64,000 nt of DNA from JAMWDF01 sp964645405. Lineage in GTDB: Bacteria > Ratteibacteria > UBA8468 > B48-G9 > DSTR01. The notes below the pieces were generated by a model. The model was not told the DNA's origin. It searched no databases and saw only the letters and a list, made by a program, of their open reading frames with translations. Position numbers and translations under genes: made by a program. Position 1 is the first letter of the stretch, and the number at the start of each line of letters is the position of its first letter. The stretch lies in NCBI GenBank assembly GCA_964645405.1, contig CAZYCA010000037.1:1-64000 (forward strand), written 5' to 3'. Shown here piece by piece: positions 42,554 through 50,703 of this stretch.

Positions 42554-43459
42554 GTGGGAAGGACAAAACAAAAATTTTTATTTTTCTTTCTGCTGTGCAT
42601 CTGGTCTCTTCAGGCTGAAGAATATTGTGTCCAGAAAGGTGACAGTCTTTACAGAATTGCTAAAAAGTATGGCACCAGTGTAGCTGAGTTAAAGCGACTT
42701 AATAATCTCTCCAGCAATAAACTTTCCATCGGACAGACTCTCCTGGTAAGTCCGGTAGAGAAACAAACAGAAGATGTTGTTCAATCTGGTTCCCGCTACC
42801 AGGCAGCCAGAACCTACCACCGGGTAAGAAAAGGGGAAACACTTTTCTCCATCGCACACAAATACGGTCTTTCTGTTGACCAGCTACGCCAGCTCAACCA
42901 GATTGGCGGTTCTCTTATCAAGCCTGACCAGCGCCTTTTAATCAGTGTCTCCTGGTCCCGGGAGACAAAACCAACAGAACCTGTTCTGGAAATAGCTGAA
43001 GAAACACCTTCAGAAACTGAGCTTAAACTTCTTTCCTCCCTTCCAGGAGAGAATAAAATTACCAGGGTAATTGAAAATGCCCTTGGTTTTCTGGGAACAC
43101 CCTACCGTTTTGGAGGCACAGGTAGAAGTGGTATTGATTGTTCCGGCCTGGTGAAGAAAGTGTTTGGCGGGGTAGGAGTTCAACTGCCAAGAACAGCCTG
43201 CCAGCAATACCAGGAAGGAACAGTTATCAGCAAAGATGATTTAGCCGCAGGGGACCTCCTTTTCTTTTCCCGGTTGAAAAGCCTCCGGCCAACGCATGTG
43301 GCTCTTTATCTGGGAAACGGATTAATTCTTCATGCCAGCCAGAAAGCCAGAAAAGTGGTGATTGAAAGTTTTGACAAAAACTATCTTCTGAACCAGTTTG
43401 TAGGTGCCCGCCGCATCATTGAAGAAGAAAACCAACAACAATATACTGTGACGCCGTAA
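42554..43459 (+). CDS. LysM-NlpC/P60 murein hydrolase
   Basis: A 301-residue secreted endopeptidase. A signal peptide (about 5-21), two LysM peptidoglycan-binding domains (about 23-66 and 92-135) and an NlpC/P60 domain with Cys196 (GIDCSGLVKK), His248 (THVALYLG) and His260. It cleaves stem peptides in growing or dividing walls. The start is GTG, and CAGGAAAA lies just upstream. The window holds another LysM protein (48747) and another NlpC/P60 protein (34764), so wall hydrolases are well represented. Confidence 0.92.
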   Translation: MGRTKQKFLFFFLLCIWSLQAEEYCVQKGDSLYRIAKKYGTSVAELKRLNNLSSNKLSIGQTLLVSPVEKQTEDVVQSGSRYQAARTYHRVRKGETLFSIAHKYGLSVDQLRQLNQIGGSLIKPDQRLLISVSWSRETKPTEPVLEIAEETPSETELKLLSSLPGENKITRVIENALGFLGTPYRFGGTGRSGIDCSGLVKKVFGGVGVQLPRTACQQYQEGTVISKDDLAAGDLLFFSRLKSLRPTHVALYLGNGLILHASQKARKVVIESFDKNYLLNQFVGARRIIEEENQQQYTVTP

Positions 43460-43466
43460 CTCTTAT

Positions 43467-44543
43467 ATGCCTGCCGGTCGTTACACCTGCCTTTTTATCA
43501 TTTCTCCCCTTCTGGTAACTGTAGTTCTGGGAATATTCTTAGCCGCTACAGCTGTTCAGAAACCAGTTTCCACGACCATCACCATTGCAGCTGCTGGGGA
43601 CATTATGATGGGCACTGATTATCCTGAGAAATTTCTACCACCAGAAGACGGAAGACATCTCTTCCGGGATGCTGAACCCTTTTTAAGACAGGTGGATTTG
43701 GCTTTCGCCAATCTGGAAGGACCGTTGCTGGATAGAGGAAACTGTTACAAAGACATTTCCCGCGCACATGTTTTCGCCTTCAAAACACCGGCCCGTTTTG
43801 CCAGAAACCTGGCCAAAGCCGGCTTTGATGTTGTCTCTCTGGCTAACAACCACAGCCGCGACTTTGGAGAACATGGCCTGAAGTCAACCAGAGAGATCCT
43901 TCAAGTCTGGGGCATAAACGGAATCAGTGATGGGGAGACTGCTGTCTATCAACGGGGTAATATCAGCGTATGTTTTGTGGCTTTTTCCTTCAGCCCCGGT
44001 TCTTTTTCCCTTATTCAGCCAGGCAAGGCTTTGACCATGATTGAAACCCTGGCAAAAAAATATAATATCGTTGTTGCCTCTTTCCATTGTGGCAGTGAAG
44101 GACCAGCGGTACTGCACCTGCCAGACAAAGAGGAAATCTTCTGCGGAGAAAAAAGGGGCCACCCCAAAAAGCTGGGGCGTGATGCAGTGCAACGGGGAGC
44201 TGATTTAGTTTTAATGCATGGTCCCCATGTACCAAGAGCTATGGAAATTTACCAAGGCAGATTAATCGCTTATAGCCTGGGAAACTTCTGCACCTACGGA
44301 TTTTCCTCCCTGAAAGGACCTGTTGCTCTCGCACCACTTTTACTGGTAAAACTTGATAGCCAGGGAGGCCTCCTGCAGGCTGGAGTAATCTGTTTCCACC
44401 AGGTTCCACCTGGCATACCCAGATATGATTTTTCCCATCAGGCTTTACACCTGCTCAGGAAACTATCCCGGGAGGACCTCAACCAGCCAGAAACATTTCT
44501 CCAGTCAGATGTTGACTTTTTCCCTCGGGGAAAGGTAAGATAG
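43467..44543 (+). CDS. CapA/PgsA-like metallophosphatase-fold protein
   Basis: A 358-residue protein with one N-terminal membrane anchor (about 8-28) and a CapA domain. Typical blocks are AAAGDIMMGT, FANLEGPL, VVSLANNHSRDFGEHGL and GADLVLMHGPHVPRAMEIYQGRLIAYSLGNF, which carry the dinuclear metal ligands of the calcineurin-like fold. Relatives take part in poly-gamma-glutamate or capsule synthesis. No pgsBC genes are next to it. It follows the LysM-NlpC/P60 gene after 7 bases and precedes tRNA-Gly. Confidence 0.88.
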   Translation: MPAGRYTCLFIISPLLVTVVLGIFLAATAVQKPVSTTITIAAAGDIMMGTDYPEKFLPPEDGRHLFRDAEPFLRQVDLAFANLEGPLLDRGNCYKDISRAHVFAFKTPARFARNLAKAGFDVVSLANNHSRDFGEHGLKSTREILQVWGINGISDGETAVYQRGNISVCFVAFSFSPGSFSLIQPGKALTMIETLAKKYNIVVASFHCGSEGPAVLHLPDKEEIFCGEKRGHPKKLGRDAVQRGADLVLMHGPHVPRAMEIYQGRLIAYSLGNFCTYGFSSLKGPVALAPLLLVKLDSQGGLLQAGVICFHQVPPGIPRYDFSHQALHLLRKLSREDLNQPETFLQSDVDFFPRGKVR

Positions 44544-44553
44544 TATAAAAATT

Positions 44554-44624
44554 GCGGGATTAACTCAGAGGTAGAGTACGAGCTTCCCAAGCTCGGAGCA
44601 CGGGTTCGAATCCCGTATCCCGCT
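44554..44624 (+). tRNA. tRNA-Gly (CCC)
   Basis: A 71-base cloverleaf. Acceptor GCGGGAT pairs with ATCCCGC, discriminator T; anticodon stem CGAGC/GCTCG with loop TTCCCAA gives CCC; T-arm ACGGG-TTCGAAT-CCCGT. CCA is not encoded (TACA follows). It starts 10 bases after the CapA-like gene stop. Confidence 0.96.
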
Positions 44625-44637
44625 TACACAGGGAAAC

Positions 44638-46218
44638 TTACTGCTGCCTACCTTTCAGACGACCTCTGGCTCTCTCCAGTTTATAGACAAAGTCTCCTTG
44701 CTGATACTGTTTCCGCCAGCCTTTCATCAGAACCCAGCCACCAAATCTTACCAGAGTATTTCTCCAGTTCCGGTACCACTTCTTCCATCCGTCTCTCAGC
44801 CGATGCAGATAAAAAAGTAAACAGGGAAAAGCAAAAACATTAATTACTACAAGGAAAAAGTAACGAAACCGGTAGAACTTGCCCATGATTTGCTGTACTG
44901 CCATCTGCAGGTCTTCAGCAGCAACAGGCGGGTCAGGTTCAAAAACAGGGAAATTACCGTCATAGTACTCCCAGCCAACATCACCTGAAGGGTAGATACG
45001 GTTCTGCCTCAGCAACCTCTGGCGCAATTCTGTCCCTGGTAAAGGAACCGGTAATAAAACCTGCACCGTATCAATTCTTGCCTGCCGGATAAATATGCGG
45101 AAACGTCTGACCCTTTCAGCCACCGGCATAGAAAAAACTCCTTCTGCCAGCGGATAACCAAAGATAAACATTCCGTGCACCAGAAATCCAAACCTCTGGA
45201 AGACCCTTGCCATTTTTATCATCTCCTCCGGGACTATGTGCTTGCGCATAATCTGTAACTCTTCCTCAATAGGGGATTCAAAACCAATGGCCACGGTATT
45301 AATTCCTGCTTTCCTCATCGCTGATAACAACTCGCCATCCTTTGCCTTATCCAGACGAATCTGAACTGTAAAATCAAGTCTAAGATTAATCCGGCGCTGG
45401 TATTCAAAAAGCATTCTGCAGAAACGGATTGTTTCTTCCCTCTGCTGACCGAAAAGGTCATCAACAATGAAAAAATGTCTGGCATCCCTTGTCTCCACCA
45501 GGTTGCTTATTTGCTCCAGTAATCTTTCCGGGGAGGCAAAACGAGGTTTTCCCTTGACAGTACAGAATTCGCAATCCATGCCACAGCCACGTATTCTCTC
45601 CACCGGATAGATACTAATTCTGGCATAGCGAACCAGAGAAAAGTCCGGTAAGGGTAAGGCCTCAAAATCGGTGATTGGTTCTCTTGGTGGTGTCTGGATA
45701 ATCTTCCCTCCCTCATAATAAGCCAGTCCTTTCACACTTTTCAAATCAGAACCATTTTCTAAGGAGAGAAGAAGTTGCTGTATGGTAACTTCACCCTCAC
45801 CCCTGACAATGTAATCAATACCAGAGGCAAAAGCCTCTGGCATGGTTTCTTCTACAAAATGTTGCCCACCAGCCACAGTAATCACACCTTCCTTTTTATA
45901 AAACCTGGCCAGTTCATAAAGCCTGGGAACTGTGCTGGTAAGGCCACCATAAAATCCTACAACGTCAGCACTTCTTAATCTTTGCAGCAGACTGTGGTCC
46001 ACCTTGCCCTGCTCGGTTCTGGGTCCATGGAGAGAAAAGTTATTCTCATCAATCACTTCTACATCCCAGTTTCTCAGTTCACGCACTGAAGTAGCAACAC
46101 AGACGGGGCCTAGTGCCGTAGTTTTATTAGCTACATTAGAATAAATATTAAAGGCAGGGTATGCCGGAATGACGATCCTCATTCTTTTGCGTTTCTTTCC
46201 TGCTGCGTGGAGATTCAT
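44638..46218 (-). CDS. B12-binding radical SAM protein (BchE/HpnJ-like class B)
   Basis: A 526-residue protein. The N-terminal cobalamin-binding domain (about 1-165, with GQHFVEETMPEAF and YIVRGEGEVT) precedes a radical SAM core with the cluster motif CGMDCEFC (about 218-225). The C-terminal 100 residues contain a hydrophobic stretch (about 412-430) and a basic tail, so it may be membrane-associated. The family methylates unreactive carbons or rearranges rings, for example in hopanoid or bacteriochlorophyll synthesis; the substrate is unknown. Either the first ATG or the one 12 codons later could be used. Confidence 0.88.
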   Translation of the reverse strand: MNLHAAGKKRKRMRIVIPAYPAFNIYSNVANKTTALGPVCVATSVRELRNWDVEVIDENNFSLHGPRTEQGKVDHSLLQRLRSADVVGFYGGLTSTVPRLYELARFYKKEGVITVAGGQHFVEETMPEAFASGIDYIVRGEGEVTIQQLLLSLENGSDLKSVKGLAYYEGGKIIQTPPREPITDFEALPLPDFSLVRYARISIYPVERIRGCGMDCEFCTVKGKPRFASPERLLEQISNLVETRDARHFFIVDDLFGQQREETIRFCRMLFEYQRRINLRLDFTVQIRLDKAKDGELLSAMRKAGINTVAIGFESPIEEELQIMRKHIVPEEMIKMARVFQRFGFLVHGMFIFGYPLAEGVFSMPVAERVRRFRIFIRQARIDTVQVLLPVPLPGTELRQRLLRQNRIYPSGDVGWEYYDGNFPVFEPDPPVAAEDLQMAVQQIMGKFYRFRYFFLVVINVFAFPCLLFYLHRLRDGWKKWYRNWRNTLVRFGGWVLMKGWRKQYQQGDFVYKLERARGRLKGRQQ

Positions 46219-46274
46219 TGGCCTGGTATTGCAGCTATCGTTTCTTTAACCTTCTATTCCGTGAATAACTTATT

Positions 46275-46781
46275 TCACTTCTCCATTTGAGAAAATAATC
46301 TTGTCAGTCGCAACTGTGTCGGCCAGAACCGCCACTGAATAGATAACTGCAGGAGAACGAAAACTATAAGCCAGGTTAGATTACTGCAGATAAGAAATCC
46401 TAAAAATCCGGAAAGAGAAATTAGATTCATCATTTCCATCACAAAGATAGTGTAAACCAGATAAAGAGAAAATAACTTCTTCCCTTCTATAGCCTTGACG
46501 TTTCCCTGCCTCATTATCCTTCTGGCTAAGAAACTGGCAAACCCATCACAGAAAAGAAAAATACCTGCTCCCAGGGCAAAAAGGAAATACTGCACAAACC
46601 TGACAACACCTTCCTCGTAATTGGGAATAAGAGGTTGCCAGCCTGCCTTTTTTAAAAAATAACCCACTGTTGCCAGGATAAACGGCGGCAAGAAAAAGGA
46701 ACTGCTGACCAGCCGCAGAATTTTCCAGAACCTATGGTCTAACCGGACAGGAAGCGAAGACAGACTTTTCTGGTCCTGCAT
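46275..46781 (-). CDS. Small integral membrane protein, unknown family
   Basis: A 168-residue protein with about four hydrophobic helices (around 22-42, 55-78, 95-115 and 118-142) and charged ends. I do not recognise it. The promoter sets +1 on the ATG, and it is the first gene of a minus-strand unit with the B12 radical SAM gene 56 bases downstream, so the two may act together, for example on a membrane lipid. That link is inference. Confidence 0.65.
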   Translation of the reverse strand: MQDQKSLSSLPVRLDHRFWKILRLVSSSFFLPPFILATVGYFLKKAGWQPLIPNYEEGVVRFVQYFLFALGAGIFLFCDGFASFLARRIMRQGNVKAIEGKKLFSLYLVYTIFVMEMMNLISLSGFLGFLICSNLTWLIVFVLLQLSIQWRFWPTQLRLTRLFSQMEK

Positions 46782-46787
46782 GGTTAA

Positions 46788-46796
46788 ATTATAACA
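46788..46796 (-). promoter_or_regulatory. Extended -10 promoter, leaderless membrane-protein gene
   Basis: Minus strand TG-T-TATAAT (TATAAT at 46788-46793). Exactly 6 bases lie between it and the ATG at 46781, so +1 should be the A of the start codon. Confidence 0.65.
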
Positions 46797-46825
46797 CAGT
46801 TTATTATTTCCAAAAACCTTTTTGC

Positions 46826-46854
46826 TTGACGCTAAATCTAAAAATACGTAAAAT
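46826..46854 (+). promoter_or_regulatory. Promoter of the tRNA-Arg/tRNA-Lys unit
   Basis: TTGACG (46826-46831), a 17-base spacer and TAAAAT (46849-46854). It is followed after 18 bases by tRNA-Arg, a normal distance for a tRNA precursor leader. Confidence 0.8.
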
Positions 46855-46872
46855 CATCTCATCACGGAACAA

Positions 46873-46946
46873 GCGCCTGTAGCTCAACCGGAGAGAGCAC
46901 CTGCCTTCTAAGCAGGGGGCTGCCTGTTCAAGTCAGGCCAGGCGCG
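46873..46946 (+). tRNA. tRNA-Arg (TCT)
   Basis: A 74-base cloverleaf. Acceptor GCGCCTG pairs with CAGGCGC, discriminator G; anticodon stem CCTGC/GCAGG with loop CTTCTAA gives TCT; T-arm GCCTG-TTCAAGT-CAGGC. CCA is not encoded (CCG follows). Confidence 0.95.
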
Positions 46947-46993
46947 CCGGTAGGAATTACTTCTAATTTTAGCTGAAAGCAACTGAAAATTAT

Positions 46994-47066
46994 GGGCCGT
47001 TAGCTCAACTGGCAGAGCAGGGCACTCTTAATGCCAAGGTTGGAGGTTCGATTCCTCCACGGCCTA
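46994..47066 (+). tRNA. tRNA-Lys (CTT)
   Basis: A 73-base cloverleaf. Acceptor GGGCCGT pairs with ACGGCCT (first pair G-T), discriminator A; loop CTCTTAA gives anticodon CTT; the base of the anticodon stem has a G-A mismatch (GGGCA/TGCCA). T-arm GGAGG-TTCGATT-CCTCC. CCA is not encoded. Its 3' end is repeated 130 bases downstream. It follows tRNA-Arg by 47 bases and probably shares its promoter. Confidence 0.94.
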
Positions 47067-47067
47067 C
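47049..47067. repeat. Direct repeat copy 1 (3' end of tRNA-Lys)
   Basis: The 19 bases from the T-loop to one base past the discriminator recur exactly at 47179-47197. This is the segment used as an attachment core by many tRNA-targeting integrases. Confidence 0.9.
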
Positions 47068-47178
47068 CCTATCTCTCCTTGAGTAAGTGGAGGAAGCGAA
47101 GGGAGCCCGGGTTGTGAGGTGCGACGAAAAGGAGCACCGAACGGGCGGGTGGCCGACCTGTAGCGCAGCGGAAGGCGC
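47068..47178. other. GC-rich, foldable insert between the tRNA-Lys repeats
   Basis: The 111 bases are clearly richer in G+C than the surroundings and have nested complementarity: GCCCG pairs with CGGGC, and inside it GGTGC pairs with GCACC; near the end GCGC-AGCGGAAG-GCGC resembles a tRNA D-arm. No protein gene is credible. It could be a minimal inserted element, a deletion scar of an integrated element, or a tRNA-like duplication. Confidence 0.5.
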
Positions 47179-47197
47179 CGATTCCTCCACGGCCTAC
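47179..47197. repeat. Direct repeat copy 2 (tRNA-Lys 3' end)
   Basis: Exact 19-base copy of 47049-47067. The stop codon of the minus-strand LolA-like gene (47194-47196) lies inside it, so the present end of that gene is set by the duplicated tRNA sequence. Confidence 0.9.
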
Positions 47198-47970
47198 TTC
47201 GTCTCTTGCTTTTTCGCCTCTGTCATCCTTAAAAGCATTTCCGTAATGTCCAGTACCTGAACATTAGAGGGGATTTTCAAATTAAAGACAGAATCAGGTA
47301 TTTTCTCCTTTACTAATTCTTTGAAATCAATCCCGATAACCGGGGACACCTGGTTACTGAAAACTTCCACACGTTCAATACTATAGTCAGCAGATGTCAC
47401 CCACAGTGAGATTTTGCTAATTTTGCCCTCCGTTTCCTGTTTCTTCAGGAAGGGCAAATCTTTTACAATTTCTCCTATTTCGTTCACTTCAATAAGATAG
47501 TAATTCCGCCCCTCTTTAACCTTTTCACTCACCTGTAGCCGATCACCCAAAGAGAGAATCTGTTTCCACATCTCTTCAGGAGAAATAGCCACCTGCACAT
47601 CCTTCACTGGTTTCCTCAACTCTTCCGGTAGCCTGGTAAAATCCAGTTTCATCACCAGCCCCAGCTTCTTCTGGTATATCGTCACACTTTTTTCATCTAT
47701 TAATATATTTTGTTCTCCTGCCTCCTCCAGTCCTGGCTGACTCATCACCATGTCCAGTCTCACCCTTTTACCTTTGACCCAGAAACGGCAGGGCACTTTT
47801 ACCTGATTGCCAGAAGTAGCTGTATTTATCTCCAGACTACCCCGCCATTCATTGCCCTGATATTTCTCCAGTAGTTTGCCAAGAACTTTTTCCTTTTCTA
47901 CTGCTGACTCACAGATAACTGCTGCTGCCAACAGAACAACTAAAAACATTTGCATTGTTTTCCTGACCAT
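47194..47970 (-). CDS. LolA-like outer-membrane lipoprotein-sorting protein
   Basis: A 258-residue exported protein with a signal peptide (MVRKTMQMFLVVLLAAAVICES). The body is a LolA/LolB-type half-barrel: LEKYQGNEWRGSLEI, a Trp/Arg-containing first strand, then ISLWVTSADYSIERVEVF, which matches the outer-membrane lipoprotein-sorting family. It would shuttle lipoproteins or other lipids across the periplasm. The start is the ATG 5 bases after AGGAGG; an upstream ATG would place 11 charged residues before the signal peptide. Its last codons and stop lie at the tRNA-Lys repeat. Confidence 0.78.
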   Translation of the reverse strand: MVRKTMQMFLVVLLAAAVICESAVEKEKVLGKLLEKYQGNEWRGSLEINTATSGNQVKVPCRFWVKGKRVRLDMVMSQPGLEEAGEQNILIDEKSVTIYQKKLGLVMKLDFTRLPEELRKPVKDVQVAISPEEMWKQILSLGDRLQVSEKVKEGRNYYLIEVNEIGEIVKDLPFLKKQETEGKISKISLWVTSADYSIERVEVFSNQVSPVIGIDFKELVKEKIPDSVFNLKIPSNVQVLDITEMLLRMTEAKKQETK

Positions 47971-48084
47971 AAAAACCTCCTGTTTTTCCTCTGGCTCTGT
48001 CAAAAACTCTCGCTAACTATCTTTACCTTTGCCTCAAATATCCTACAACATTTACCATGTAAAAGCAAAACCTTTCCCGGTAGC

Positions 48085-48114
48085 TTGAAATAAAAAGGCC
48101 AGATATGCTATAAA
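48085..48114 (+). promoter_or_regulatory. nth promoter, leaderless
   Basis: TTGAAA (48085-48090), an 18-base spacer and TATAAA (48109-48114). Six bases then separate it from ATG at 48121, so +1 is predicted on the A of the start codon. No ribosome site is present. Confidence 0.7.
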
Positions 48115-48120
48115 AATGGC

Positions 48121-48750
48121 ATGGACAAAGTCCAGAAGATTATCCAGATTCTGGAAAAAAGTTATCCCCGGACCAGGACAGCTTTGCACTTTTCCAATCC
48201 CTTCCAGCTACTGGTAGCCACCATCCTTTCGGCTCAAACTACTGACGAACAGGTTAACCGCATTACTGCAGAACTCTTCCGCAAATACCGCTCTCCTGAA
48301 GATTTTGCCAAAACTGATGTGGAAAAGATAGCCTCTGACATCCGCAGCGTCAACTTTTACCGGACCAAGGCTAAGAATATAAAACGGCTGTCTGAGGTTA
48401 TCTGCCGGGATTTTGGTGGCCAGGTACCTGCCAGGCTCTCAGAACTGGTAAAACTGCCAGGTGTTGCCAGGAAAACAGCTAATGTGGTTCTCTCGCAAGC
48501 CTTCGGTAAAGCTGAAGGAATTGTAGTGGATACTCATGTCGGCAGGCTTGCCCGAAGGTTAGGCCTAACCAGACAGGAAGACCCTGTCAGGGTGGAGATT
48601 GACCTCATGCGGCTGGTCCCGAAAGAAAAATGGATTTCCTTTCCGTTTCAATTGATTTTACATGGGAGGAAAGTCTGTCGGGCGGTGAATCCCCGTTGCC
48701 GTGAGTGCGCTTTAATTAAATACTGTTTGTATCCGGAAAAACGATTATGA
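48121..48750 (+). CDS. nth: Endonuclease III
   Basis: A 209-residue base-excision DNA glycosylase/AP lyase. The helix-hairpin-helix LPGVARKTANVVL holds the catalytic Lys; VDTHVGRLARRLG holds the catalytic Asp; the C-terminal Cys-x6-Cys-x2-Cys-x5-Cys loop binds [4Fe-4S]. It removes oxidised pyrimidines. It starts a long plus-strand run that continues with the NlpD-like gene, whose ATG overlaps the nth stop by 4 bases. Confidence 0.96.
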   Translation: MDKVQKIIQILEKSYPRTRTALHFSNPFQLLVATILSAQTTDEQVNRITAELFRKYRSPEDFAKTDVEKIASDIRSVNFYRTKAKNIKRLSEVICRDFGGQVPARLSELVKLPGVARKTANVVLSQAFGKAEGIVVDTHVGRLARRLGLTRQEDPVRVEIDLMRLVPKEKWISFPFQLILHGRKVCRAVNPRCRECALIKYCLYPEKRL

Positions 48751-49514
48751 CTGGCTGGTTATATCGGGTGGTGTGCTTGGCGGTTTCTATTTCCCTCTCC
48801 AGTTGTAGCTACACCATCAGCTCCAATGTAAAACCACGACAACGGCAGGCAACCGGGGTGCATCATACTGTCAAACGGGGCGAAAACCTTTTCCGCATTG
48901 CCCTTCATTACTATGATACTACCTCCACTTCAGAAACTATTATGGCAGTGGAACGGATTAAGCAAGCCAATGCTCTTTCTTCAGATGTTATCTCTCCGGG
49001 GCAGAAACTCTTCATTCCGGGTACGACAAAAAAGCCACCCCAGAATCCGCTTTTACCCCCGGAGACTATCTCTTCCCCTGCCCTGGAAAAGCCTAAAACT
49101 CCTGCGACGACTCCCGGGCCACAGACGCCAGTAATTATCAAATCAGAATCTTACCTGTGGCCTGTAGAAGGGAAAATCATCTGCCGTTATGGAGAACTCG
49201 GTAATAAAGGACTTGATATTCTAACTAAACCTGCCGCCCCGGTAGTTGCCAGCCGTTCAGGAACAGTTTCCTTTGCCGGGCAAACTTCCAGGTATGGTGA
49301 AACAATAATCATTCAGCATCCCGATGGTATATATACAGTCTATGGACATGATTTACACCTGAAAGTAGAGAAAGGTAAGTCAGTTAGACAGGGTGAGGTT
49401 ATCGCCCAGGTAAAAAATAGCACTCAGAAAATCAGATATGTTCACTTTGAAATCAGAAAGGGAACAGAAACAATTGACCCGTTGCAAGTTTTACCGGAAA
49501 CTCCCAAAGATTAA
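48747..49514 (+). CDS. NlpD-like lipoprotein with LysM and degenerate M23 (LytM) domain
   Basis: A 255-residue lipoprotein. The lipobox LSSC (Cys at about 20) is followed by a LysM domain (about 33-87), a Pro-rich linker and an M23 domain (about 138-250). The first zinc ligand of the HxGxD motif is replaced by Asn153 (NKGLD); His201 (YGHDLHL) and His233 (HFEI) remain. Loss of that ligand is the hallmark of NlpD/EnvC-type factors, which activate murein amidases rather than cut themselves. I therefore read it as a division or wall-remodelling activator. Confidence 0.85.
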   Translation: MTGWLYRVVCLAVSISLSSCSYTISSNVKPRQRQATGVHHTVKRGENLFRIALHYYDTTSTSETIMAVERIKQANALSSDVISPGQKLFIPGTTKKPPQNPLLPPETISSPALEKPKTPATTPGPQTPVIIKSESYLWPVEGKIICRYGELGNKGLDILTKPAAPVVASRSGTVSFAGQTSRYGETIIIQHPDGIYTVYGHDLHLKVEKGKSVRQGEVIAQVKNSTQKIRYVHFEIRKGTETIDPLQVLPETPKD

Positions 49515-49522
49515 ATGAAATT

Positions 49523-50617
49523 ATGGACAATAATTTGGAGTACTGGCTGGCTTTAAGTCTGGCTGGTCTTCCCTTAACGAAAGTAAAGGAAGCCCTGGAG
49601 CAAATGGGTAGACCGGAAGAAATCTTTTCTGCCTCTGACCAGACACTTTACCAGCTCGGTTTTACTACCCAGGCTATCCGGAGGATAAGAAACTGGAAAA
49701 GTTTAGGTTGCCAGGATAAGATCAGGCAGGCCAGGTCATACCATCTGGAAATTATCACCTTACATGATAAGCATTATCCTGCCCTTTTAAAACAGATACC
49801 TGACCCGCCACCGGTACTTTTTGTAAAAGGAAGCCTTTGCTCCCCTGAAGAATTAGCCATTGCTATTGTCGGGACCAGACATCCTTCTCTTTACGGTTTA
49901 CAAATGGCAGAAAAATTTGCCAGCCAGCTGGCGGAACTTGGCATGGTTATAGTCAGTGGTTTAGCCAGGGGGATTGATACCCAGGCTCACCGGGCAGCAC
50001 TGAAAGCAAATGGCCGCACAATCGCCGTGCTTGGCTGCGGTCACGGTAACATTTATCCTCCGGAAAACAGGAAACTGGCTGCAGAAATCAGCGAAAATGG
50101 AGCGCTTATCTCTGAATTTCCACCAGATTTACCCCCTTTCCCGGAAAACTTTCCCCGCCGCAACAGAATTATCTCAGGACTGTCTCGCGGGGTTCTGGTA
50201 GTGGAAGCAGGCCAGCGCTCCGGGGCTTTAATTACCGCTACTTTGGCAGCAGAACAAAATCGGGAAGTTTTTGCCCTGCCCGGAGAAGTCACTTCCGCAA
50301 CTTCCTCAGGAACACATCAACTGCTAAAAGAGGGAGCAAAATTAGTGGAGAGTATTAAAGACATCCTGGAAGAACTGAACCTGCAGGTAAAAAAACCATC
50401 CAGTACCCGTCAGGAGAAACAGATCCCGGAAATCCAGGAAGAGGAAAAACAACTTTTGTCTCTGCTGGATAAAGACTGTTCCCTCGAAGAGCTGGCAGCC
50501 CGGACAGGATATGCGTTGCCGCAGTTATCTTCCCTTCTGGTAAGTCTGGAACTGAAAGGTCTTATCAGGTGCCTGCCAGGGAAAATTTATAGCCGCAGTC
50601 AGAAATTATCGGAGTAG
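49523..50617 (+). CDS. dprA: DNA processing protein DprA
   Basis: A 364-residue DprA/Smf. The Rossmann-like core carries AIVGTRHPSLYG, VSGLARGIDTQAHRAAL, VLGCGHGNIYPPENRKL, FPRRNRIISGLSRGVLVVEA and the Ser/Gly-rich SGALITATLAAEQNREVFALPG. N-terminal SAM-like helices and a C-terminal winged helix (about 305-360) are present. It loads RecA on incoming single-stranded DNA in transformation. The ATG lies 8 bases after the NlpD-like stop. Confidence 0.95.
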   Translation: MDNNLEYWLALSLAGLPLTKVKEALEQMGRPEEIFSASDQTLYQLGFTTQAIRRIRNWKSLGCQDKIRQARSYHLEIITLHDKHYPALLKQIPDPPPVLFVKGSLCSPEELAIAIVGTRHPSLYGLQMAEKFASQLAELGMVIVSGLARGIDTQAHRAALKANGRTIAVLGCGHGNIYPPENRKLAAEISENGALISEFPPDLPPFPENFPRRNRIISGLSRGVLVVEAGQRSGALITATLAAEQNREVFALPGEVTSATSSGTHQLLKEGAKLVESIKDILEELNLQVKKPSSTRQEKQIPEIQEEEKQLLSLLDKDCSLEELAARTGYALPQLSSLLVSLELKGLIRCLPGKIYSRSQKLSE

Positions 50618-50703
50618 AAAAATTAAGTTTTTCTTTTTTGTTAAGGTTAGGCTAAAATAAACTGCAGCAGTCTGAAAGAATATCTTTTCGGCAGGAGGCT
50701 AAA

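Noticed and set aside
47005..47190. A 61-codon minus-strand frame over tRNA-Lys and the insert
   Set aside because: It reads the antisense of the tRNA (the familiar RGGIEPPT-type false protein) and has no ribosome site.
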